Source: Saccharobesus litoralis
GTDB taxonomy: Bacteria; Pseudomonadota; Gammaproteobacteria; Enterobacterales; Alteromonadaceae
Direction of reading: 5' to 3'
DNA: 64,000 nucleotides
Assembly (NCBI RefSeq): GCF_003063625.1
Contig: NZ_CP026604.1
Coordinates: 2,108,001-2,172,000 of the forward strand
The notes beneath the pieces are model-generated. The model did no database searches. It saw nothing but the letters and a program-made list of their open reading frames with translations, and was not told the origin of the DNA. Every line of letters starts with the position of its first letter. Position 1 is the first letter of the stretch. The position numbers and the translations under genes were made by a program. Of the stretch, positions 54,947 to 61,938 are shown in pieces.

Positions 54947-55849
54947 TTAAGCTTTAAGGTTTGCTTGTTGGCATTGTTGCGCGTAAAAAACGGCGCCATA
55001 TTCCGGAGGGTTTTGTGCCGGCGATAGTTGGTCGACAAGAGTCTGGTCTAACCAAGGCAAGTATAAAGGCGCTAGCCCACCGAGTAGGGTTAACCCCTCG
55101 GGTTTAGTCGCAAGTAACTTTTTAATCATGGCGTTAATATAATACGCCGCTTCGCGCAATAGTGCAGTGGCTAGCGCATCACCTTGATCAGCCGCACTAA
55201 ATACTAACGGCGCTAATAAGGAAAATTTAGCTGAGTTAGCCGCCTCAAATTGACTATATATTTGCATCGCGTCTGGAGCCGATTGTTCAATAACGGCTTG
55301 GCTTAACATACTGGCGGGGCTTAGCTCATCTAATACCTCTAAGGTATGTTGCACCGCGTGCAGACCCAGCCAAGCACCAGAACCTTTATCTCCTAGTTTA
55401 AAACCATGGCCGCCTAACATTAAAAAGTCGTCTTGAGATTGATTTTCGGTTATTGAAACACCGCACGAACCTGTTCCCAATATGATGGCTGCACCAAAGC
55501 GACTATTGTGCGCGCCGTAACAGGCAATATGTAAATCGGTAGTTACGTGTAAAGAAGCAAAGGGTTGTTGCCAAGCAAGTAATGCTTGCTTAGCTTTGGG
55601 GTCATTGGCCCCGGCAACGCCTGCGCCCACGGCAAATTGTTCGAGCGGTAAGTGGCTTAAACCTGAATTAAATATGGCTAACTTGCAAGCTTCTATAATG
55701 GCTTGTTTAGCTTTAGGTAAATTTAACGCGATATTAGCGGGTCCGGCAAGCCCAGTGCTTAGGTAAGTTTGTTTGGCAATATCGTACACTATGGCTTTAC
55801 ATTTGCTGCCACCGCCGTCTACGCCTATTAGGTAGTTTGGTTTTGCCAT
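54947..55849 (-). CDS. nagK: BadF/BadG-family N-acetylglucosamine kinase
   Basis: A 300-residue ASKHA-fold kinase. The phosphate-1 motif GVDGGGSKCKA is at the N-terminus, the adenosine/phosphate-2 region ILGTGSCGVS in the middle and GGHGFKLGDKGSGAWLGL after it, as in bacterial BadF/BadG-type GlcNAc kinases and eukaryotic NAGK. The ATG at 55849 is preferred, with GAGTGG upstream; a GTG at 55858 is the alternative. It follows dolP by under 20 bp and precedes nagB-II, so it is probably read from the lpoA-yraN-diaA-dolP side. The expected reaction is ATP-dependent phosphorylation of GlcNAc taken up or recovered from wall or chitin turnover; glucosamine kinase activity is the main alternative. Confidence 0.85.
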   Translation of the reverse strand: MAKPNYLIGVDGGGSKCKAIVYDIAKQTYLSTGLAGPANIALNLPKAKQAIIEACKLAIFNSGLSHLPLEQFAVGAGVAGANDPKAKQALLAWQQPFASLHVTTDLHIACYGAHNSRFGAAIILGTGSCGVSITENQSQDDFLMLGGHGFKLGDKGSGAWLGLHAVQHTLEVLDELSPASMLSQAVIEQSAPDAMQIYSQFEAANSAKFSLLAPLVFSAADQGDALATALLREAAYYINAMIKKLLATKPEGLTLLGGLAPLYLPWLDQTLVDQLSPAQNPPEYGAVFYAQQCQQANLKA

Positions 55850-55866
55850 TTGGGCCACTCAATGCT

Positions 55867-56442
55867 TTATTGGGTTTTAACGCGTTCGAATACGTCAATT
55901 ACTTTTATCACACCGCGTACATTACGTGCTACTTCAATCGCTTGTTGAGCCTCGCTATCATTAACTAAGCCCATTAAGAATACTTCATTGTTTTCTGTGT
56001 AAACTTTGACATGCGATCCATCAAGCTTTTCAGCGGTGAGTAATTGTTTTTTGACTTTGGTCGAAATCCAAGCATCGTCGGCATGAACTTCTAGGCCCAC
56101 CGGTTTACCAATGCGAATTTGATTAAACACGTTACGTACATTGCGGTTATTGTGTACTAATTGCTCTACTTGCAAGCTTAGATGACGCGAGGGCGCTTGG
56201 CCGACAATCAGCACATTTCGATTAAAACTTATAAAGGCCACATTGACTATTTTATACAGTTCAGGGGACTCGCCCAGTGCATTGTTTAATTTAAATTCTA
56301 TTTCACTGTCTTCAATTTGTGCGCCTAATGAGCGCCTATCGTGAGCGGTTGAAACCGCTCCCGCTGCCCCTGCTACGACTAGCGCTGCGCAGCCTTGTAA
56401 TAAAAAACATAAGCTTAAAATAACGAGTAAAGACTTTTTCAT
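55867..56442 (-). CDS. dolP: BON-domain outer-membrane lipoprotein DolP (YraP)
   Basis: A 191-residue lipoprotein (lipobox LLQGC) followed by two BON domains (about 45-115 and 122-188). Typical signatures are RNVRNVFNQIRIGKP and, in the second, DAWISTKVKKQLL and ARNVRGVIKVIDVFE. DolP binds anionic phospholipid at division sites and supports outer-membrane integrity and BAM function. Length and position after diaA match the Escherichia coli order yraL-lpoA-yraN-diaA-dolP. Confidence 0.93.
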   Translation of the reverse strand: MKKSLLVILSLCFLLQGCAALVVAGAAGAVSTAHDRRSLGAQIEDSEIEFKLNNALGESPELYKIVNVAFISFNRNVLIVGQAPSRHLSLQVEQLVHNNRNVRNVFNQIRIGKPVGLEVHADDAWISTKVKKQLLTAEKLDGSHVKVYTENNEVFLMGLVNDSEAQQAIEVARNVRGVIKVIDVFERVKTQ

Positions 56443-56463
56443 TTTTCTTCTTCTTGGTAAAAG

Positions 56464-57051
56464 TTATTGGCTTCCTGGAAATAAGGTATTGACGATGGCG
56501 TCGCATAAGCAATGTGCGATAAGTTGTTGCACTTCAACAATTCGCACGGGTTTGTTAGCGGGTATTTTTATTTCTATGTCATTAGTGCTGATCAAACCAG
56601 CGACTTCTCCACCGTCGTCACCGGTAATCGCAATGATGATCATATCGTTAGCAACCGCTGCTTCCATGGTGCGGGTTAACACGGCATTATTAGGGTCGCT
56701 CGCTAATACTAATAAAACGTCTCCTGGTTGGGCGACGATTTTTAATTGTTCAGCATAAATATATTCAGCCTGATTGTAGCCTGCAGATACCGATAATTGG
56801 GTATTATTGCCTTGCAGTAATACAGCCGGCAAGCTAGGACGAGTTGCCCCCGCAGGTTGAACCAGCATAGAGGTAAAGGTTGCAGCGACACCGTAGGCAA
56901 TACCATCACCACAGCATATAACTTTTTTATCCTGTAGTAGGCAGTTTACTATGGTTTGTGCTGCATTTTCGATAGCGTCGGCTAACATATCAGCCGCGAC
57001 TATTTTACTTTGAATACTTTCGGTAAAACTTTGTTTGATTAGGTCTTGCAT
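56464..57051 (-). CDS. diaA: SIS-domain DnaA-binding initiator protein DiaA
   Basis: A 195-residue SIS-domain protein in the standard DiaA position between yraN and dolP. The N-terminal helix MQDLIKQSFTESIQSKIVAA and the Rossmann core are family-typical. In E. coli, DiaA tetramers bind DnaA and promote orderly initiation at oriC. The phosphosugar loop here reads CCGDGIAYGVAATFTSML rather than the usual GNG-S-A-A-x-x-Q-H-F, and conserved catalytic residues of GmhA are missing, consistent with a non-enzymatic role. Confidence 0.88.
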   Translation of the reverse strand: MQDLIKQSFTESIQSKIVAADMLADAIENAAQTIVNCLLQDKKVICCGDGIAYGVAATFTSMLVQPAGATRPSLPAVLLQGNNTQLSVSAGYNQAEYIYAEQLKIVAQPGDVLLVLASDPNNAVLTRTMEAAVANDMIIIAITGDDGGEVAGLISTNDIEIKIPANKPVRIVEVQQLIAHCLCDAIVNTLFPGSQ

Positions 57052-57066
57052 AAAAACTAATAATTA

Positions 57067-57465
57067 TTAAAAAGCGTTTTTAATCCAGTTGATATTTTGC
57101 GGGCTTCCGTCAAAGGCAATGATATCAAAGCGAAAAAATGTATGTTGGCTATTTAAGCCTTGGGCCTGCATATAATGCTGTGCCGTTTTGCGCAGCGTTT
57201 TTTGTTTGGTTTTCGTTACGCTAGCGGCTGCACTACCAAATTGGTCTGATTGTCGATAGCGTACTTCAATAAATACTAATTTACCCTTGTCGTTGGCGAT
57301 TAAATCTAACTCGCCACCCTTTATTTGGTAATTTTCTGCCAGTACCTTAAGGCCCTGTTGGCTAATAAAGCGCTTGGCTTCTTGCTCAAATGAGGCGCCA
57401 CGTAATCGAGACGACACTTTTGTAACAACATTAGTGAACAGGTTTAAATTCGACGACTTGCTCAT
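57067..57465 (-). CDS. yraN: YraN family protein (UPF0102), endonuclease-like fold
   Basis: The ATG at 57465 (MSKSSNLN...) is chosen because it gives the usual length (132 aa); the frame is open further but that part lies in lpoA. Conserved GASFEQEAKRFI, LAENYQIKGGELDLIAND and LVFIEVRYRQ give the E...GE-x-D...E-V-R arrangement of this PD-(D/E)xK-like family; function remains uncertain. It overlaps the 3' end of lpoA by 35 bases, so it depends on lpoA translation. FDIIAFDG near the C-terminus is typical. Confidence 0.93.
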   Translation of the reverse strand: MSKSSNLNLFTNVVTKVSSRLRGASFEQEAKRFISQQGLKVLAENYQIKGGELDLIANDKGKLVFIEVRYRQSDQFGSAAASVTKTKQKTLRKTAQHYMQAQGLNSQHTFFRFDIIAFDGSPQNINWIKNAF

Positions 57466-59275
57466 TTTTATACTGCGCCCATGCGAGTTGACGGCTAACC
57501 ATGCCATTGGGTTCAACTAATAATTTGCCACTTAAACCGATATGATGAAAGCCTGAAAACGCGCGCATTTGCGCTAGGTGCGGTATAATACGAAAGCTGT
57601 CGTAACCAAATGCAAATAAGCGCGCGGCTTTATCATCGTTACCATTCCACAGTTGTTGCATTTCACTGGCTAGGGTAACTTCTTGTTTACGGGTTGGCAG
57701 TACCCAAGGCATTTCACTGAAACTAATACCATTTAAATCTTTTAAATCGGCAATGGTTAAATCGGAACTAAAGCCATTAGACGTAGTATAAATGGGCGAA
57801 GGTTTAGCAAAAGGAGCCGTGTTAATATCGACATAAGGCTTTAATAACTTTATTTGCGCCGTATTGCCATATACATAAATTAAATCGACATCTTGGCGGT
57901 TACGCGCGTCAGACTCAAAATTGCTTGGGTTGCCAAGTAACGCTTTAATGGTTTTTATTCGCTGTTTACTCGCGTCTGTTTCCATTAAATATTCAACTGA
58001 GGCTTTTATTTCTTGGCTGTTTTTAAAATAGGCGACTTCAGGCTCTATGTTAGTCAGTTCAGTAAATTCGCTGATAAAGGTTTCAGCAACTCGTTTGCCA
58101 TAACTGTTATTTGCTGCAATCACGATAGGGTGCTGATAACCAATTTCTGCTAGCTTTTGCGCGGCTTGGCGAGCTTCACTTTCCGGCGATAGGCTAAATG
58201 CGTAATGCATTTTGTCAAGCGCGAGTTCGTCTAATTGGTTTAGTAGTAAAATCGGGATTTGGGTAAATTTTTGTTGAACTGCTTCTATATTCGATTTGAG
58301 TAAAGGGCCAATAATAAAGTCAGTTTCCAATTCCAGTGTGGCAATATCTGTGTTGTTGGTATCAACAAAAGTTAGTGTATCTAAACTTAATAGATTTTGC
58401 TGACTATAATAGCCAGCCATAATCCCTTGCTGGACCACTTGCCCTTGGCGAGCGAATTTACCTGATAAAGGTAAAAATACCGTAACGTTTTTCGGGCGAT
58501 AAGGTTCAGTTTCAAGCGCGGCTAATAAGCTGTCAGGTAATTGGCTTGCAGCGGGATGCCCTTGATATTGTGCTTGCCAATGGCGAATATTAACCAACAT
58601 TTGTTTGGGGGTGTCAGCGTAGGTTCGGGTTATATTCAGTAGATTTAACCAGCCGGAAAGTTGTTTTTCTTGCTCATTGTCAAAGGCTCGTAAACCTTCG
58701 GTGCCTAGTTGTGTTATCTGCGCCCACGTATCATCACTATTTTGGGTTAAACCGGTTTGATCGTCTGTCGCAATATATTGCCGAGCGCCAATTAACGCCT
58801 TGGCTGCTGCTAAATGATGCTGTGTATGGCTAGCTGAGGTCACTTTTACTTGCCATACACGTTGTTCAAACCCTTGAATAATAGGTAAGTCTTTAGCCAA
58901 ATTAAAACTTAACTGATATTGCTTTAAGCCAGTTAAAGCTTCGGCCTTAAATAATGTGAATTGATTTTGCATAAACGGACTGAGCAATTCGCTATTGAGC
59001 TGCTCAAGTAATGCGTGTGCTTTAGCGTATTCACCTTGCTTTAACCAAGCGTCGGCTGCACGTGTATACCAAATAGTGGATTGCGACGGGTTACTTGCTT
59101 CATTGGCTCGTTGTAAGTAATCGGCAACGGTTAGTTCCGGTTTTTTTTCAACGACAGGTGTTTCTAATTGTGGCTTAGGTTGATTTACCTGAGCGGGTTT
59201 TTCAGGAGTACTACCGCAAGCAACGAGTAATGCAATACTTGAAATTAAACTGAAGGCACGTGATACACGCTTCAT
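57431..59275 (-). CDS. lpoA: Penicillin-binding protein activator LpoA
   Basis: A 614-residue outer-membrane lipoprotein (lipobox LLVAC). A proline-rich linker leads to an N-terminal TPR-like helical domain (about 50-245). The C-terminal periplasmic-binding-protein-like domain (about 255-600) contains VTVFLPLSGKFARQGQVVQQ and FIIGPLLKSNIEAVQ. LpoA reaches through the peptidoglycan to stimulate PBP1a. It is the first gene of the minus-strand run and divergent from rsmI, the conserved gammaproteobacterial order. Confidence 0.94.
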   Translation of the reverse strand: MKRVSRAFSLISSIALLVACGSTPEKPAQVNQPKPQLETPVVEKKPELTVADYLQRANEASNPSQSTIWYTRAADAWLKQGEYAKAHALLEQLNSELLSPFMQNQFTLFKAEALTGLKQYQLSFNLAKDLPIIQGFEQRVWQVKVTSASHTQHHLAAAKALIGARQYIATDDQTGLTQNSDDTWAQITQLGTEGLRAFDNEQEKQLSGWLNLLNITRTYADTPKQMLVNIRHWQAQYQGHPAASQLPDSLLAALETEPYRPKNVTVFLPLSGKFARQGQVVQQGIMAGYYSQQNLLSLDTLTFVDTNNTDIATLELETDFIIGPLLKSNIEAVQQKFTQIPILLLNQLDELALDKMHYAFSLSPESEARQAAQKLAEIGYQHPIVIAANNSYGKRVAETFISEFTELTNIEPEVAYFKNSQEIKASVEYLMETDASKQRIKTIKALLGNPSNFESDARNRQDVDLIYVYGNTAQIKLLKPYVDINTAPFAKPSPIYTTSNGFSSDLTIADLKDLNGISFSEMPWVLPTRKQEVTLASEMQQLWNGNDDKAARLFAFGYDSFRIIPHLAQMRAFSGFHHIGLSGKLLVEPNGMVSRQLAWAQYKNEQVVEFKPVH

Positions 59276-59425
59276 TCCATTTCTATCCTTAAGGCCTTAG
59301 ATATTAGCAATAGTTTACTATAGCCAGTTATATGGCTCCACAGTCAGTAATTACAAGCACCTGCTTATTTTGGAATGGCTTATATTTAAAACTGAGTATA
59401 CAGTCGTAAATTAGCGATATTAACG

Positions 59426-59431
59426 TATAAT
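59426..59431 (+). promoter_or_regulatory. Candidate -10 box for rsmI
   Basis: A perfect TATAAT lies 40 bp before the rsmI start in the divergent lpoA/rsmI gap. No good -35 hexamer is visible at normal spacing, so this is a weak call. Confidence 0.35.
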
Positions 59432-59471
59432 CGCCGACCAGATTGAATACTCAGCAGGTTTAAAACCGAAA

Positions 59472-60305
59472 ATGGCAGACATTGGCACCTTATACGTAGT
59501 TGCAACCCCAATAGGTAATCTTGGCGATATTACCGCAAGGGCAATTCAAACTTTATCTGATGTGGATTACGTGGCCGCAGAAGACACACGTGTCGCAAAA
59601 AAGCTGTTTAGTCAGTTTGAAATTAAAACGCCGTTAATTGCCTATCATGATCACAACGAAACTGAGCAGAGTGATAAACTCATTTATCGTTTAAAACAAG
59701 GTGAAAACTTAGCATTAATCTCGGATGCAGGCACGCCGCTGATTAATGATCCTGGTTACGTTATAGTTAAAGCCTGTCGTGAACATAATATTAAAGTGGT
59801 GCCTATTCCAGGAGCCAGTGCAGTTGTTACAGCACTATGTGCAGCCGGCGTTGCCACTGACCAGTTTTATTACGGTGGCTTTTTACCGGCCAAAAGTAAA
59901 GCGCGCTGCGATGTGTTAGCAACATTAGTTGAACGCGATTATTGTTCTGTATATTACGAATCAACTCACCGTATTTTAGCTAGCTTAGACGATATGCAAA
60001 AAGTATTGGGCGATGAACGTCATATTGTCATTGCCCGCGAGTTAACTAAAACCTTTGAAACAATAAAAGCCGGTGCAGTTAGTGACGTGATTGCATGGAT
60101 CAAGGCCGACCATAATCAACAAAAAGGCGAGTTTGTAGTGATTGTTGAGGGGGTAAAACAAGCGGCTCAAATGGATGACAAAGCTAAAAATCTACTTAAA
60201 ACGCTGCAACAGCATTTACCACCTAAAACCGCTGCCGGTATCGTTGCCGACACATTCGGCTTAAAGAAAAAAGATGTTTATCAATATGGCTTAGGGCTCG
60301 AGTAG
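59472..60305 (+). CDS. rsmI: 16S rRNA (cytidine1402-2'-O)-methyltransferase RsmI
   Basis: A 277-residue tetrapyrrole-methylase-fold protein. YVVATPIGNLGDIT, VAAEDTRVAKKL, LISDAGTPLINDPGY and PIPGASAVVTAL are the standard RsmI motifs, forming the SAM pocket and active site. RsmI adds the 2'-O-methyl to C1402 in the ribosomal P site together with RsmH. The C-terminal LPPKTAAGIVADTFGLKKKDVY is the family-typical helical end. Divergent from lpoA, as in E. coli. Intact. Confidence 0.96.
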   Translation: MADIGTLYVVATPIGNLGDITARAIQTLSDVDYVAAEDTRVAKKLFSQFEIKTPLIAYHDHNETEQSDKLIYRLKQGENLALISDAGTPLINDPGYVIVKACREHNIKVVPIPGASAVVTALCAAGVATDQFYYGGFLPAKSKARCDVLATLVERDYCSVYYESTHRILASLDDMQKVLGDERHIVIARELTKTFETIKAGAVSDVIAWIKADHNQQKGEFVVIVEGVKQAAQMDDKAKNLLKTLQQHLPPKTAAGIVADTFGLKKKDVYQYGLGLE

Positions 60306-60359
60306 AAAATATATTGGCGTATGGCTGGACTCATAGTCAAAGCGATCAGGTTTTAGGGG

Positions 60360-60607
60360 CAGGTTTCTAGTTCCAGACGAAACCTAATTACCTACATCCA
60401 TGTAGGCAAAGCCGTCAAAGCTACCGCATCCTTGCTCTCGCTCCTTACCTACATCCATGTAGGCAAGCTTCGAGGCCCCATGAGCATATGCTCTACTATG
60501 TGATTGGGGTTGCCTAAAGGGATTTAGGTATTAGGACGACGCAGGAGCCACAGGTTTCCTGTTCCCGACGAAACCTAAGTACTTACATCCATGTAAGCAA
60601 AGTCGAG
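60360..60607. repeat. Extragenic palindromic repeat cluster
   Basis: Three 16-nt palindromes built on TACATCCATGTA lie at 60391-60406, 60448-60463 and 60582-60597. The first and third are part of a longer repeated unit (about 57 bp, 60360-60416 and 60551-60607, with gacgaaacctaa in both). The third palindrome replaces the outer C-G pair with T-A on both sides, so the stem is conserved. The rest of the 470-bp gap between rsmI and the PhzF gene shows no gene; no RNase P RNA signature was found. Confidence 0.75.
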
Positions 60608-60772
60608 AGTAAGCGCTGACAATGAACCATAAGACCTGAGCGAGAAGACTATATTCCTGCTAAAGCCGAGCTTTCAACTTATATAAAGGCTTGCTAATCG
60701 CCTTGTCGTTTCAAAATGGATAAATTTATTTTAAATATTGACCTCATTTAAAATTCTGTGTTTGTTCATCTT

Positions 60773-61675
60773 ATGCCTAACAAAAGTGTTACTTATTATA
60801 TTTGCGACGTATTTACTCAAAGTCAGTTTGGTGGGAACCAACTAGCGGTTATTCCGGATGCAGCGGGCTTGAGTGATGTTCAAATGCAAAAAATAGCGGC
60901 TGAGTTTAATTTTCCTGAAACCACCTTTGTTTTACCTGTATCAGAAAAAGCAAAACAAGCGGGATGTGACTTTCAAGTACGTATATTTACACCCACACAA
61001 GAGTTACCGTTTGCAGGACACCCCAATTTAGGTACAGCTTTTGTTTTACACCAAGCTGGATTGTTAGCAGGTGAACGCCAACAAGTCATTTTTGATGAGT
61101 TAGCAGGTAAGGTCGCGATAGAATTTATAGGTGATGGCAAGGAGGCGTTGCGTTATCAACTAACGAGCCCAGAGTCGTTTAGCCGAAAAGAAACTGTTGA
61201 CGTTGAACTTGTGGCTGGTGCTATCGGTTTATCAGCCAATGATATTACGCTAGAGAACCATCAACCTGTAGTTGCCTCAGTTGGCTTGCCTTTTATATTT
61301 GTTGAGTTAAATAACTTACAGGCTTTGGCGGCTGTTACGTTAAATCTTAGTGTTTTTCAGCAATTGGCTCACCCCGTTCATGTATATGCAAAACAAGCCA
61401 ATCAGCGTATACAAGCTCGTATGTTTGCCCCTATGTTAGGCGTTAACGAAGATCCAGCAACGGGCAGTGCTAATTGTGCTTTAGCAGCATTGCTAGCCGA
61501 GTTAGATAATAGTGAAAGCGGTCAATTTAATTGGCAAGTTACTCAAGGTGTTGAAATGGGCAGGGAGAGCGAGCTATTCATCAGCGCACATAAAAACAAT
61601 GGGCTAGTGACCTCTGCAAAAGTCGCGGGGCACTGTGTTTTAGTCAGTAAGGGAGAGTTCTTTTTATCAACCTAG
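60773..61675 (+). CDS. PhzF family isomerase-like protein
   Basis: The ATG at 60773 gives a 300-residue protein with MPNKSVTYYICDVFT at its start; a GTG at 60758 is the alternative. Family motifs are FGGNQLAVI, FPETTFVL (catalytic Glu), RIFTPTQELPFAGHPNLGTA and the C-terminal half's NEDPATGSANCALAA. These mark the two-fold diaminopimelate-epimerase-like fold of PhzF. No phenazine genes are nearby, so the substrate is unknown and the name should stay at family level. Single-gene unit on the plus strand. Confidence 0.9.
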   Translation: MPNKSVTYYICDVFTQSQFGGNQLAVIPDAAGLSDVQMQKIAAEFNFPETTFVLPVSEKAKQAGCDFQVRIFTPTQELPFAGHPNLGTAFVLHQAGLLAGERQQVIFDELAGKVAIEFIGDGKEALRYQLTSPESFSRKETVDVELVAGAIGLSANDITLENHQPVVASVGLPFIFVELNNLQALAAVTLNLSVFQQLAHPVHVYAKQANQRIQARMFAPMLGVNEDPATGSANCALAALLAELDNSESGQFNWQVTQGVEMGRESELFISAHKNNGLVTSAKVAGHCVLVSKGEFFLST

Positions 61676-61883
61676 AATCTTGTATCTTTGCAATTTAATT
61701 TTGATTAGTTGAAACAAGGCTGGCTATTCAGGCACCTACTCTTGGTGCCCGCAGGATAGCAGGTACTACAAAGGCAATAGATACCTGATTTCTCAGGTAT
61801 AACGGTAATTTTTTATACCTTTGGTAGAAAATACCCCTCTATTTACAAACACGCTGCATAGTTACATACAGATTAAATAAATA

Positions 61884-61909
61884 ACGTCAGACTGGTTGAC
61901 GTCTTTTTA
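61884..61909. terminator. Rho-independent terminator between convergent genes
   Basis: ACGTCA and TGACGT form a short stem around GACTGGT, followed by CTTTTTAG on the plus strand; the minus strand has an AT-rich tail too. It lies between the PhzF gene and the TonB receptor gene and could serve both. Confidence 0.6.
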
Positions 61910-61938
61910 GTTTCTGATTTTCTGACACGGCGACAGTC

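Noticed and set aside
60306-60772. RNase P RNA gene downstream of rsmI
   Set aside because: In related genera rnpB can lie near here, but none of its conserved core (for example the GAGGAAAGTCC stretch) is present; only palindromic repeats are seen.
60773-61675. Naming the PhzF-like gene as a phenazine biosynthesis enzyme
   Set aside because: No other phenazine genes are near and the family is functionally broad.
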